Shown: piece by piece, positions 46,951 to 60,780 of the stretch
Layout of the letters: the number at the start of each line of letters is the position of its first letter
How positions within the stretch are numbered: position 1 is the stretch's first letter
NCBI GenBank assembly: GCA_949152475.1
Contig: OX424567.1
Coordinates: forward strand, 24,453,402-24,517,401
Reading direction: 5' to 3'
DNA length: 64,000 nucleotides
From: Terebella lapidaria
Lineage: Eukaryota; Annelida; Polychaeta; Terebellida; Terebellidae
Made by a program: the position numbers and the translations under genes
The notes under the pieces: generated by a model
Database searches by the model: none
What the model was told of the DNA's origin: nothing
Seen by the model: only the letters and a program-made list of their open reading frames with translations

Positions 46951-49410
46951 TCTGACATGCACGAGAATTGCCCTAGGGACACCCCACATGTCATGGCACT
47001 GTTCATCAGATAGGTGAATGGGATCATACTTGTCCAAGTATGGTACAGGTAAACAATACAATGTTGAGTATTCAGAGTTTGTGGATGAGATGTCAGGTAT
47101 TTATGAGCCATTTGAAACTGTGGTCAATCTCATATGTTTTTTTTTGTGAATAGAATATCTATACTCCTCAATATTATACAGAGCAAGATATAGTTTTGTA
47201 TTTTACTGTTGTTTGGCATAAATTTTGTTGCTGTTAAATATCTGATCTGAGTCATTTTGAATCTTCGATGGAGAGCTATCTTTATATCCTTAGAATGCTG
47301 CATAATAGATTCAAGTTTTGACACATACAACTGGGCAGTCATATATAGTGGTTTTGGTGGTGAAGCTTTTTATTTGGTGGTTATGCGCTGTGCATTTCCC
47401 CGGTAATATTCCTTAACCTTCGGATAATTTTTATGTCAAGCTACCTAACGATAATTCAGATATGTTACTACGATTTATCGATAAAAAAAATCGCGTATCC
47501 ATGTAAAATCTTCATGACATAATTGAAAGCAACTTGAAAGCGTAAAAAGTTTATCCATTTCCGCGTCTCGTCATCAGACTGTTTCATAGCCTCACACTGC
47601 CAGTTCTACTCATTGCATTTTGCCAGAAAAAAATTATGTAACAAAGGAGTCACATTCTCATCCTCTCCAGACATATTATTCCAAGTGAACAAATGCGATG
47701 CAATATAAAAACACCGAGGTGGAGGCCACTAACCTGGAAAATTCATATTTTGACATATCACCGTGCACCGCATTCCATTGCATTTTCATAATTACAATGG
47801 CATTGTTTTCCTTCAGAACGTCCCTGCATAGCATCCTTACCGGATAGTGCAGTGTATATTATATTAAAAGTGAGTTTCTATATCGACGGACTGTTTACCA
47901 CAAAAATGAGATTATCTTCTCTTTGTTCCACGTGATCTAAGATACATTGATGCTGCTTCTCATGTACTTTGATGGCGGGAAACTTAATTCCAGGTTTTAA
48001 AACACATCCATGTATGCACAATGTGTAGTTTTAGAATTTATTTTCTTTATTATATCTCCCCATGATGACTATGTTGCAAACGTATATATGCCAAAATACA
48101 TCCTTGTTTATTGATCATCTATTTTGTATATGATCATCCCATATTCATATTTGTTCGAGGATTAATTTGGTCACATGTCCTGAAGACTACAGGGATGCAC
48201 TATAGATAGACAAAAGTGGAGTGCGAAATAATAAACATTTACAAAAAATCATTGTTTCATTTTCAAAACAGGTTCAGTGTGTATCGTTGTGTGTGGCCTC
48301 ATTTATACATGTAGAATTGAGGGTTGGAACATTATGACATGGATGTCAACACTCAGAAAGCGAAACCAACTCACGGCATTCTGTCGTTTGAATTATCAGA
48401 ATTATGGGAAACATGATGACGTCAATACAATCTATCATGGTAGACGCACGTTCTTAGGATATCAGAATATTATTATGATATGCGTTGCTGTGACATGCAT
48501 TGTATTATGTCGTTGACTGGTAATCGATAATAGCAGGGCGATGTCGCAAGTGGTGGATTGTTGATATTGTTTTAATAGGAAGGAGTTTTAACACATAACA
48601 AATGTATTAATGAGTGTGAGCTCACATGAGTATGTTTTTAGCAGAAGTGATTTAACACGTAACAAAGCTATTAATTAGTGTGAGCTCACATTGCGTGTGA
48701 TGCCATTATGAGAACACAATAAACTAGCAGTGTTGTTGTTTCTAGACAATCTCTGTGTTACACACCTTATTATGAACTATGATTAGTTATATTTAGTGAT
48801 TATGATAATTGATTCTTAATGGAGATGAATCGGCTGCTCCTATATCGCCAATCAGGTGATTTTGTACGTCAACGTCTCAATTAGCAGTAGATTATTCAGA
48901 GCAACATTCAATTTACTTTGTCATTTGTTATGCAATAGCCTATTATTATATCAAAAATCATTATGTACTATGACCTGAACAGCCACCCACGACTTTCAAA
49001 CAATAGATGGTCTTTTTGTAGCATCTGTCTTTTTAACTTGTCATAAACAAGATGTGAAGTTCATGTGGATGAAAAACGTAGTCAGTCGTTTGATTGTCTG
49101 AGCTTTGCATAAGCCTCCTTGTCTCAAACAATAATATTGCAACCAAATTAGGAAGATTATAAACGTATGATGCAATAATTCAATTTCTGTGTGATTGTCG
49201 TTGGCGAGAAAAGCGTAATTGGAATTTGGTCGTGTTTCCCAGAAGCAGAGGCTGAAGGTCTCATAATGATCAGTACAATAACTAGACATAATTTTGACAT
49301 AGACTAGCATGTTGTAATACCAACTATGATGTCATCCAAACTTACTTGTTATCTTATATCAGATTTTGGTGTACTCCACACATCTGCGTATTTTGTCGTA
49401 GGCCTATCAA

Positions 49411-49880
49411 TCCCTGCCAAATGGCATGAAGCGTTGACCGACCTAGATTTTGTTTTGTTTAGGGGTCAGGTCATGATGTTGTCAACGCTGTAACGCAAAC
49501 TTTTTGGAATCTGATATCGACACATGGTGAGTAAAATAATTTTGCTGTCAAACATTGACCATATCACCTTAGGATGGGGACTCGACACAGTGTTCGAGAT
49601 ACCAATGTGCAAGCCCCTGCTGTCCATTTATCCATAGTGATATGATTCGTTCAGAAATAAACCCTCGCCCACAGATATGGTCAACAAATATGTAATGTCC
49701 AAACATTGATCGCAATGTGTTCGATACTTATGGCCCACGTACAGCAACATTGTTTGAACTGGATGTTTCACATACCTCCACCATCACTCATGAACAATAT
49801 AAAGTCCCTAATTAGATGACGCTACTTCTTTATATTGCTCATAAATTAAACTTGGAATAATTGAAATCTCTAATTCAAAC
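49411..49880. repeat. Insertion in U2 with imperfect inverted halves
   Basis: Absent from U1, U3 and U4, where 'CCTATTAATCC' or similar joins directly to TGTTGCTGTACATGG. GGCCCACGTACAGCAACATT (49733 on) is an inverted relative of AGTGTTGCTGTACATGGGCC (about 49880), and CAATATAAAG words recur in opposite orientations. It may be an inverted duplication or a small fold-back element. Confidence 0.55.
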
Positions 49881-51349
49881 AGTGTTGCTGTACATGGGCC
49901 ATGAGTAGCAAAAACAATGTTCATCATCAATGTTTGGACAATACATACTTATGGACCACACTCTATGCCAACGCTCAACGCTCTATGCCATTTGGTAGGG
50001 TGACTATCTAGATGAACGTCTGACAGTAGTCTTGATTGTTTGTATTTTTCAATTTAAAAGATATATTGCTAACATGTCGAGTCAAACATTGCCGGGCAAA
50101 CTACAGTCCAAACTTTCGCGCATCAAGTGTCGACTCGAACATTGCCAGGCAAATGATTGAAGAACTTCCAACTGGAGTTCTCCACACGCATCTCCACACG
50201 CCTAAATATCTAGTTTCTATTGTCTAATCACGATCATTATCTAGACTTCCCTAACAATTATAAAGGTCATATACTGATTGATGGAGAAATTGGAATGTCT
50301 AATATCAAAGTTTATATCGATGTTTCATAAGGCCTTGTTATTGTTCAATAACATTCTCACGAAACTTATTTGATGTCACCTTAATTAGTAGGAGAATATT
50401 AAGCAGTGCACCATTCAATTCATTTGTACCATCTATATCTCATTGATATGCAACAGTCTATAATTAAACACACACACTGGACGGAAGTATCACCCCTGCA
50501 TTTTACGACAAACTGCAATGTTTTCTAAAATCATCTGTTTAGGTCCCAAAATTGGCTTAAAATGAGTATTATGTTGCTAGGGTTGATAAAACAATATCTT
50601 CTATTGTTGCTGAGAAAAATTGAATATCATTCTTTATTGTTTAGTGTTATACCGTTGCCCGTCTACTTTGCGAAAACAACCAGGGGTTAACAGTTAACAA
50701 GGAGGGTGGGTGTACAAAAAGTTATTATGTACTATGACCTGAGCACAGTCTAGCCACCCACGACTGCCAAGCAAAAGATGTTCCTTTGTCTTTTGTTATG
50801 AACAAGATGTGTTCATGTGGATGACTCAGTCAGTCGTTTAATTGCCTGAGCTTTGTAAAAGCCTCTTTTTCTCCATTAAGAAGATTCTAACTAAATTGGG
50901 CAGGCTACGAATATATAATACAATGATTCAATTTCTGTGTGATTATCGTTGGTGGGAAAAACATAACAGAATTTGATTGTTTTTTATTGTTTTTGGGTTT
51001 TTTTTATCGTGAATTTGATTCACAATGAATATGCCTTGGCTGACATAATATTTACGAAAACTAGCATGTTTTTTTTTCTTGAATCCCCACCAGACCATAT
51101 AATCATATACAATGTACATATTCATAGGTTCCAAATAATAACTAGACGTCAAGGCCTAAAGGTGCCTTTCGGTGTTAAGACTAATTTATAATATTTATAA
51201 CATGTTGGCCACGGGCTCCATGACGCACCGTTTCCAAGATATCAACGGAAATGAAAAATATCGACTCAGCAAAAAAAATTGATGTAGAGGTCAAAGTTTA
51301 TCTATAATACCCATTGGACATGTTTTTCTCGGGCGACGAGTCTCAAAAT

Positions 51350-54300
51350 ACAAAAACATTGAGGTCAAAACGATCATGACATGCACCAAAACAATCCAAT
51401 TCATTCTATCTGTTTTTCCTATAAATCTAATCGAACATCACGCTACTGCTACAGATGATTGTTTCTGTCCGCAACAAAATATTTCTCACGCCTCGGCTCA
51501 CACTCGAGGTTGATGCAGATGTCAGGACATATGGGGCAGGGCGCAGTATCAGGTACCATTATCATTGGCAAGATGGGAACTAGTTCATTTGATCTCAATG
51601 CTGATGTTCCCTTTGCTCTTCCTTCTGACTACTGCACTGCATTCACGTAGATCTGTGTAAACTTCTGACATCACTCAATTCAACAAATAGATGAACCATT
51701 TTTTCCATATAAAGTAAAGATTAGGCATCGGGTTAGACCTATTTATAAACATGAAACAACATTCATTTGTAATCGTCTCCATAGAGTAAATGTTACTCTG
51801 ACGTGCACGAGGATTACAATAGAGGCACCCCACATGTCATGGCACTGTTCATCAGATCTCTGAATGGGATCATGCATGTCCAAGGGTGGTACAGGCAAAC
51901 AATACAATGATGAGTATTCGGTGTTTGTGGATGAGATATCAGGTATTTATGAGTCATTTGAAACTATGGTCAATCTCGTTTATTTTTTTGTGAATAGAGT
52001 ATCTATATTCCTCAATATTATACAGAGCAAGAAATAGTTTTGTATTTTACTGCTGTTTGACATAAATTTTGTTGCCGTTAAATATCTGATCCGAGTCATT
52101 TTGATTCTTGGATGGAAATCTATCTTTATATCCCTATAATGCTGCATAATAGATTCAAGTTTTGACACATACAACTGGGCAGTCATAATATATTAATTTC
52201 GGTGGTGAAGCTTTTTATTTTTAGCTTACCGACCCTTTGGGCCGATAAGCTATTGTCATGGTATTTCGTCCGGCGTCCGGCGTCCAGCGTCCGTCGTCCG
52301 TCCGTCGTCCGTCCGGGTCTGTAACATTTTTTTGACATGATGAATTTCCCCATAAATTTGTCAGAACATACCTTGGGCCAGTATCTAAAGACGTTTTTCA
52401 AAAAAAATTTTGATAGAATCGATTTTTGCCTATTTGGCGGCCATTTTTGACGAAAAATTGCCAATTTTGGACTTTGGAGGCCATTTTCTCAAAAACTGTC
52501 TGATCAGTTTTGAGATTTTTGTTTCAAAACAATCCTCTCGTGTACCTTTATGACGTGTATAAGTTTCGTTGCCCTTGAATCGCCGGTCTGCGTGTGGCGG
52601 CCATTTTGATTTTTTGACGGGTCTGCGAAAAAAAATTTTTTTTTGTCCCAAATCAAGTCACTATTCGTTTTGAGCCATTTTTCGGGGAAAAAAAAAAATT
52701 TGGCCATTGAAACAATTTTTGGACTTCTCCCAATTTTCCTTAACAATGGGAGCTGTGCGGAGTAAACTCATAGAAGACTTCGAAATAGAGCCTGAGTTTT
52801 GGCTCATTCAAATGGGAAACCATATATTGCGATTTGAGTGATGACCTTGAATTTGACCTTCAATGACCTTGGAAGGTCAAATCGATGAATTCGGTTTTTG
52901 GTGGCCATTTTGTCTAAATCTATTCAGACAGTTTTTCTCAAAATCATGTGTACGATTCTCTTTATGTACCTTTGTGATGTGTAATTTGATTTTGTATTAT
53001 AGTCCATACAGAAAAATTAATGTGTTTCCAGGAACATTTCCGAACTTGTTTTGACAATTAGAGTTCAAGATCAGAGTAACAATTTATCTGTTGGAAAATC
53101 AATACTCTGCGTTTCTTATGATTGCCGGTAAGCTACAGCACCCTTGGTGCTATGTTTTGGTTATGCACTGCATTTCCTTAACCTTAACAATATTCCTTAA
53201 CCTTTGCGATAATTTTTATGTTAGGCTACCTATTGATTATTCAGATATGTTACTACGATTTATGGAGAAAAAAAATTACGTATACAAGTAAAATCTTTAT
53301 GACATAATTTAGCAACCTGAAAGCGCAAAAAGTTTATCCATTTCCGCGTTTCATCATCAGATTGTTTTATAGCCTCACACTGCCAGTTTTACTCATTCCA
53401 TTTTGCCAGAAAAAAAATTATGTAACAAAGAAATCACGTTCTCATTCTCCTCAGACATATTATTCCAAGTGAACAAATGCAATGGAATATAAAAACACCG
53501 AGGTGAAGGCCACTAACCTGGAAAGTTCATATTTTGATACATCACCGTGCACCGCATTCTATTGCATTTTCATAATTACAATGGCATTTTTTTCCTTCAG
53601 AACGTCCCTGCATAGCATCCTAACCGGATAGTGCAGTGTATATTATATTAAAAGTGAGTTTCTATATCGACGGACTGTTTACCACAAAAATGAGATTATC
53701 TTCTCTTTGTTCCACGTGATCTAAGATACATTGATGCTGCTTCTCATGTACTTTGATGGCGGGAAACTTAATTCCAGCTTTTAAAACACATCCATGTATG
53801 CACAATGTATAGTTTTAGAATTTATTTTCTTTATTATATCTCCCCATGATGACTATGTTGTAAACTTATATATGCCGAAATACATTCTTGTTTATTGATA
53901 ATCTATCTTGTATATGATCATCCCATATTCATATTTGTTCGAGGATTAATTTGGTCACATGTCCTGAAGACTACAGGGATGCACTATAGATAGACAAAAG
54001 TGGAGTGAGAAATATTAAACATTTACAAACAAAATCATTGTTTCATTTTCAAAACAGGTTCAGTAAGTATCGTTGTGTGTGGCCTCATTTATACATGTAG
54101 AATTGAGGGTTGGAACATTATCACATGGATGTCAACACACAGAGAACGAAACCAACTCGCATGGCATTCTGTCGTTTGTATTATCAGAATTATGAGAAAC
54201 ATGATGACGTCAATACAATCTATCATGATAGAGGCACGTTATTAGGATATCAGAATATATTATGATATGCGTCGCTGTGACACGCATTGTATTATGTCCG

Positions 54301-56455
54301 TTGACTGGTAATCGATAACAGCAGGGCGATGATATTGCTATGTCGTAAGTGGTGGATTGTTGATGTTGTTTTAACAGAATGGAGTTTTAACACATAACAA
54401 ATGTATTAATGAGTGTGAGCTCACATGAATAATTTTTTAGCAGAAAAGTGTTTTAACACATGACAAAGCCACTAATTAGTGTGAGCTCACATGAATATTT
54501 TTGACTGTGATGCCAATGTGACAACACAAGAAACTAGCAGTTTTGTCGTTTCTAGACAATCTCTGTGTTACACACCTTATTGTGAACTATGATTAGTTAT
54601 ATTTAGTGATTATGATAATTGATTCTCAATGGATATGAATCAGATGATTTTGTACGTCAATGCCTCAAATAGCAGTAGATTATTCAGAGCAACATTCAAT
54701 TTACTTTTGATATTTGTTATGCAATAGCCTATCATTATATCAAAAATCATTATGTACTATGACCTGAACAGCCACCCACGACTTTCCAACAAAAGATGGT
54801 CTTTTTGTAGCATCTGTCTTTTTAACTTGTCATAAACAAGATGTGAAGTTCATGTGGATGAAAGATGTACTAGTAGTCAGTCGTTTGATTGTCTGAGCTT
54901 TGCATAAGCCTCCTTGCCTCAAATAATAAGATTGCAACCAAATTAGGAAAATTACAAACGTATGATGCCATAATTCCATTTCTGTGTGATTGTCGTTGAC
55001 GAGAAAAGCGTAATTGGAATTTGATTGTGTTTCCCAGAAGCAGAGGCTGAAGGTCTCATAATGATAAATACATCTAACTAGACATAATGGTGACATAGAC
55101 TAGTATGTTTCAATGCCAATTCTCCTTCTAAATATACATAATTGTGCAGTGTGAATTGATATAGTTGTCAAAGCCGAAGAGGTACAGTGATATATTTTTC
55201 CTGAAAGCAAAACTCATACGGTTTGGAGAGTGGTTTTCGGCTGACGAGCAGGTTACATCCAGTGAACCACCAATCCATGATGTCTTCCAAACTTACCTGT
55301 TATTTATATCAGATTTTATTGTGCTCCACACATCTGCGTATTTTGTCGTAGGCCTATTAATCCTGTTGCTGTACATGGGCCATAAGTAGCGAAAGCATTA
55401 TCATCAATGTTTGGACACTACATACTTGTGGGCCACACTCTATGCCAACGCTCAACGCTCTATGCCATTTGGTAGGGTGACTATCTAGATGCACGTCTGA
55501 CAGTAGTCTTGATTGTTTGTATTCTTCAACTTAAGAGCTATATTGCTAAGATGTCGAGTCAAATATTGCCGGGTAAACCGCAGTCCAAACTTTCGCGCAT
55601 CAAGTGTCGACTCGAACTTTGCCAGGCAAATGATTGAAGAACTTCCAACTGGAGTTCTCCACACGCGTCTCCACATGCATGAATATCTAGTTTCTATTGT
55701 CTAATCACGATCATTATCTAGACTTTCATAACAATTATAAAGGTCATATACTGATTGATGGAGAAATTGGAATGTCTGATATCAAAGTTTATATCGATGT
55801 TTCAGAAGGCCTTGTTATTGTTACTATAACAACATTCTCACGAAACTCATTTGATGTCACCTTAATTGGTAGTAGAATATTAAGCAGTGCACCATTCGAT
55901 TCATTTGCAACAGTCTATAATTAAACACACACACTGGACAGAAGTATCACCCTTGTATTATGTGACAAACTGCAATGTTTTCTAAAATCGTCTGATTAGG
56001 TCCAAAATGGCCTAAAATGAGTATTACGTTGCTAGGGTTGATAAAACAATATCTTGTATTGTTGCTGAGAAAAATTGAATATCTTTCTTCATTGTTTAGT
56101 GTTATGTTCCGTTGCCCGTCTACTTTGCAGTAATAACCAGGGGGTAAATAACCAGGAGGTGACACTTAATTAGGGGGTGGGTGTACAAAAAGTTATCATG
56201 TACTATGACCTGAACACAATCTAGCCACCCACGACTGCCAAACAAAAGATGTTCCTTTGTCTTTTGTTATGAACAAGATGTGTTCATGCGGATTACTCAG
56301 TCAGTCGTTTAATTGTCTGAGCTTCCTGAAAGCCTCTTCGTCCCTATTAAGAAGATATTAACGAAATTGGGAAGGATATAAACATATAATACAATAATTC
56401 AATTTCTGTGTGATTGTCGTTGGCGAGAAAAACATAATTAGAAAAACAATATTCC
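51350..56455 (+). repeat. Large repeat unit U3
   Basis: Same landmark order as U1/U2, interrupted at 52221-53155 by an 'AGCTTACCG' repeat. It lacks the terminal module that ends U1 and U2 (AATCCCC(A/G)CCAGACC...): at about 56455 it joins directly to GACTACTGCACTGCATTCAC, the end of the possible captured exon, where U4 begins. The join looks like a deletion spanning the unit boundary. Empty site of the 6.6 kb transposon at 54571. Confidence 0.85.
52221..53155. repeat. 'AGCTTACCGG' dispersed repeat, copy B
   Basis: Starts TTAGCTTACCGACCCTTTGG and ends GCCGGTAAGCTACAGCACCC followed by TTGGTGCTAT. It contains GTCCGGCGTCC/GTCCGTCGTCC repeats at 52270-52315 and several 'GGCCATTTT' phrases. It interrupts U3 where U1 and U2 read TTTTTATTT(T)GGTGGTTAT, so it is a mobile or mobilised sequence. 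No target duplication could be fixed. Confidence 0.78.
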
Positions 56456-59400
56456 TTTTGACTACTGCACTGCATTCACGTAGATCTTCCGACATCACTC
56501 AATTCAACAAATAGATGACCCATTTTTTTCATATGAAGTAAAGATTAGGCATTGGGGTAGCCTTTCAACCTTTGTGATAATTTTTATGTTAGGCTACCCA
56601 TTGATTATTCAGATATGTTACCACAATTTATCGAGAAAAAATCGCGTATCCAAGTAAAATCTTCATGACATGATTTAGCAACTTGAAAGCGCAAAAAGTT
56701 TATCCATTTCCGCGTCTCGTCATCAAATTGTTTTATAGCTTCACACTGCCAGTTCTACTCATTCCATTTTGCCAGAAAAAAATTATGTAACAAAGGAATC
56801 AGGTTCTCATTCTCTTCAGACATATTATTCCAAGTGCACAAATGCAATGGAATATAAAAACACCGAGGTGGAGGCCACTGACCTGGAAAATTCATTTGGC
56901 ATTTTTTCCTACAGAATTGAACGTCCCTGGATAGCATTCTCACCGGATACTCTACTGTATATTGTGTTAAAAGTGAGTTTCCTAAAAAAAAATTAGATCA
57001 TCTCCTCTTGGTTCCATGTGATCTAGGATACATTGATGCTGCTTCTCAAGTACTTTCATGGCGGGAAACTTCATTGAATGTTTTAAAACACATCCATGGA
57101 TGCACAATGTATAGTTTTGGAGTTTATTTTCTTTGTCATATCTCCCCATGATGACTTTGTTGCAAACTTATATATGCCGAAATACATCTTTGTTTATTGA
57201 CCATCTATCTTGTATATGATCATCCCATATTCATATTTGTTCGAGGATTAATTTGGTCATATGACCTGAAGACCACAGGGATGCACTATAGATTGACAAA
57301 ACTGCAGTGAGAAATAATAAACATTTACAAAAAAATCATTGTTTCGTTTTCAGAACAGGTTCAGTTGTGTATCGTTGTGTATGGCCTCATTTATCATGTT
57401 TATAGAATTGGGGGTGGGTGCATTATGACATTGATGTTAATACACATAAAGCGAAACCAACTCTCACGGCATTCTGTCGTTTGTATTATCAGAATTAGAG
57501 AAACATGATGACGTCAATACAATAGACGTGGAATCAATACCCAGTATTAAGTATTCCGAGCAAACAAAACAGGGTCCGTTATCCATAGTCATATCAGGCA
57601 TACGAAGTGAGAGAAAACAAAAATGACAGGGAAACTCATGAACCCCCGTAAATGGCCATTAGGAGGTGAAATCAGGTGTTCCGGAAAGAGTGAGCATTTC
57701 CTGCCCCACGGGTGGCACCCGTCATGAATTCATGAATTCCCCAATCATGATAGACGCACGTTATTAGGATATCAGAATATATTATGATATGCGTCGCTGT
57801 GACACGCATTGTACTATGTCCGTTGAATGGTAATCGATAATAGCAGGGCGATGATATTGCTATGTCGCAAGTGGTGAATTATTGATGTTTTTTTAATAGA
57901 AAGGAGTTGCAAAACATAAGAAATGTATTAATGAGTGTGAGCTCACATGAATAATGTTTTAGCAGAAAAGTGTTTTAACACATAACAACACTATTAATTA
58001 GTGTGAGCTCACATTGCGTTTGTTGCCATTATGAGAACACAATTAACATGATAAACTAGCAGTGTTGTTGTTTCTAGACACTCTCTGTGTTACACACCTT
58101 ATTGTGAACTATGATTAGTTAAATTTAGTGATTATGATAATTGATTCTCAATGGATAGAATCAGATGATTTTGTACGTCAACGTCTCAATTAGCAGTAGA
58201 TTATTCAGAGCAACATTCAATTTACTTTTGATAATTGTTATGCAATAGCCTATTATTATATAAAAAATCATTATGTAATATGACCTGAACAGCCACCCTC
58301 GACTTTCAAACAAAAGATGGTCTTTTTGTAGCATCTGTCTTTTCAACTTGTCATAAACAAGATGTGAAGTTCATGTGGATGAAAGACGTAGTCAGTCGTT
58401 TAATTGTCTGAGCTTTGCATAAGCCTCCTTGTCCCAAACAATGAGATTGCAACCAAATTAGGAAGATTACAAGCGTATGATGCAATAATTCCATTTCTGT
58501 GTGATTGTCGTTGGCAAGAAAAGCGTAATTGGAATTTGATTGTGTTTCCCAGAAGCAGAGGCTGAAGGTCTCATAATGATAAATACATCTAACTAGACAT
58601 AATGATGACATAGACTAGTATGTTTCAATGCCAATTCTCCTTCTAAATATACATAATTGTGCAGTGTGAATTGATATAGCTGTCAAAGCCGAAGAGGTAT
58701 AGTGATATATTTTTCCTGAAAAGCAAAACTCATACGGTTTGGAGAGTGGTTTTCGGCTGACGAGCAGGTTACATCCAGTGAACCACCAATCGATGATGTC
58801 ATCCAAACTTAATTGTTATTTATATCAGATTTTATTGTACTCCACACATCTGCGTATTTTGTCGTAGGCCTATTAATCCTGTTGCTGTACATGGACCATA
58901 AGTAGCGAAAGCATTATCATCAATGTTTGGACACTACATACTTGTGGGCCACACTCTATGCCAATGCTCAACGCTCTATGCCATTTGGTAGGGTGACTAT
59001 CTAGATGCACGTCTGACAGTAGTCTTGATTGTATTCTTCAACTTAAGAGCTATATTGCTAAGATGTCGAGTCAAATATTGCCGGGTAAACCGCAGTCCAA
59101 ACTTTCGCGCATCAAGTGTCGACTCGAACATTGCCAGGCAAATGATTGAAGAACTTCAAACTGGAGTTCTCCACACGCATCTCCACAGGCATAAATATGT
59201 AGTTTCTATTGTCTGAATACGATCATTATCTAGACTTTCATAACAATTGTAAAGGTCATATGCTGATTGATGGAGAAATTGGAATGTCTGATATCAAGTT
59301 TATATCGATGTTTCAGAAGGCCTTGTTATTGTTCGATAACGACATTCTCACGAAACTCATTTGATGTCACCTTAATTGGTAGTAGAATATTAAGCAGTGC

Positions 59401-60300
59401 ACCATTCGATTCATTTGTATCATTTATATCTCATTGATATGCAACAATCTATAATTAAACACACACACTGAACAGAAGAATCACCCCTGCATTATGTGAC
59501 AAACTGCAGTGCCTTCTAAAATCATCTGATTAGGTACTGAAAATGGCCTAAAATGAGTATTACGTTGCTAGGGTTGATAAAACAATATGTTCAAAAATGA
59601 ATATCAGTCTTTATTGTTTAGTGTTATGTTCCGTTGCCCGTCTACTTGGCGAAAATAACCAGGGGGTGACACTTAACCAGGGGGTGGGTGTACAAAAAGT
59701 TATCATGACTGTACTATGACCTGAGCACAGTCCAGCCACCCACGACTGCCAAACAAAAGATGTTCCTTTATCTTTTGTTATGAACAAGATGTGAAGTTCA
59801 TGCGGATGACTCAGTCAGTCGTTTAATTTTCTGAGCTTTGTAAAAGCCTCTTGTTTTCCATTAAGAAGATCCTAACTAAATTGGGAAGGTTATAAATATA
59901 TAATACAATAATTTCTGTGTGATTATCGTTGGCGAGAAAAGCATAATTAGAATTTGTAGGTTTTTTATTGTTTTTTGTGAATTTGATTCACAATGAATAC
60001 GCCATGGCTGACATAATATTGACGAAAACTAGCATGTTTTTTTCTTGAATCCCCGCCAGACCGTGTAATCATATGCAATGTACATGTGCATAGGTTCTAA
60101 ATAATAACTAGACGTCAAGGCCTAAAGATGCCTTGGAGGCATTTCGGTGTTAAGACCAATTTATAATATTTATAACATGTTTGCCACGTGCTCTACGACG
60201 CACCGTTTCCAAGATATCGTCGAAAATGAAAAATGTCGACTCAGCAAAAAAATTGATGTCGAGGTCAAAGTTAATCCATAATACCGACATGTTTGTCTAG
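56455..60300 (+). repeat. Large repeat unit U4
   Basis: Begins truncated inside the captured-exon module and then follows the U1-U3 order to the 'GCGACGAGTCTGAAAATA' module at its end. It carries a ~220 bp insertion at 57524-57743. The sequence shared with U1 and U3 near 43403/55165 has an extra A here (58720s), which breaks that frame. Empty site of the 6.6 kb transposon near 58095. Confidence 0.85.
57524..57743. mobile_element. ~220 bp insertion of unlike composition in U4
   Basis: The sister units read GTCAATACAATCTATCATGATA; here AGACGTGGAATCAATACCCA... intervenes up to ...CATGAATTCCCC. It contains GGTGAAATCAGGTGTTCCGG and CCCCACGGGTGGCACCCGTC, a self-complementary GGGTGGCACCC core. It is GC-richer than its host. 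Origin not identified. Confidence 0.7.
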
Positions 60301-60780
60301 GGCGACGAGTCTGAAAATAACGTCCGTTTCGCTCTACGACACAACGTTTCCAAGATTTCGCAGAAAACGAAAAATGCCAACACGGCACAAAAAATTAGGT
60401 CTAGGTAAAAGTTCATCCATGACACCCTTAGACTTGTTTGTCTAGGACGACGGGTTTGAAAATAACGTGCATTTCGCTCTACAACACACTGTTTCCAAGA
60501 TATCGCCGAAAACGAAAAATGCAGACTCAGCAAATAATTTCAGGTCAAGGTCAAAGTTAATTCATATTACCCCTCAGACATGTTTGTCTAGGACGATGAG
60601 TCCGAAAATAATGTCCGTTTCGCTCTACGACGCACCATTCCCGAGATTTCGCCGAAAACCAGAAATGCCAACTCAGCGAAACAATTTAAGGTCAAGGTAA
60701 AAGGTCATCCCTAATACCAGTTAGGCATGTTTGTCTACGACGACAAGTCCGAAAATAACGTCCGTTCCACTCTACCCTCA
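60185..60780. repeat. ~145 bp tandem repeat, about 4 copies
   Basis: 'CGCTCTACGAC' and close variants recur at 60190, 60331, 60476, 60622 and 60769, periods 141-147. Each unit has GTTTCCAAGAT, GAAAA(C/T)GAAAAATG, AAGGTCAAAGTT and CATGTTTGTCTAGG(A/G)CGA words. U1 and U2 hold one unit each at the same place (44910, 51210), so the array is an expansion specific to U4. Confidence 0.88.

Larger units (their letters stand above)
45050..51350 (+). repeat. Large repeat unit U2 with internal expansions
   Basis: Same order of landmarks as U1. Two local changes: a four-copy array of a 364 bp sequence (45432-46830) with an inverted tail to about 46948, and a ~470 bp insertion at about 49411-49880 partly made of an inverted copy of the adjacent 'TGTTGCTGTACATGGGCC' sequence. 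The empty site for the 6.6 kb transposon is near 48762 (ACACACCTTAT). Confidence 0.85.

Noticed and set aside
43403..58806. Frames beginning MS(M/K)PKRYSDIFFLKAKL in U1 and U3
   Set aside because: The equivalent DNA in U4 has a one-base insertion breaking the frame, and flanking repeats evolve the same way; not supported as a gene.
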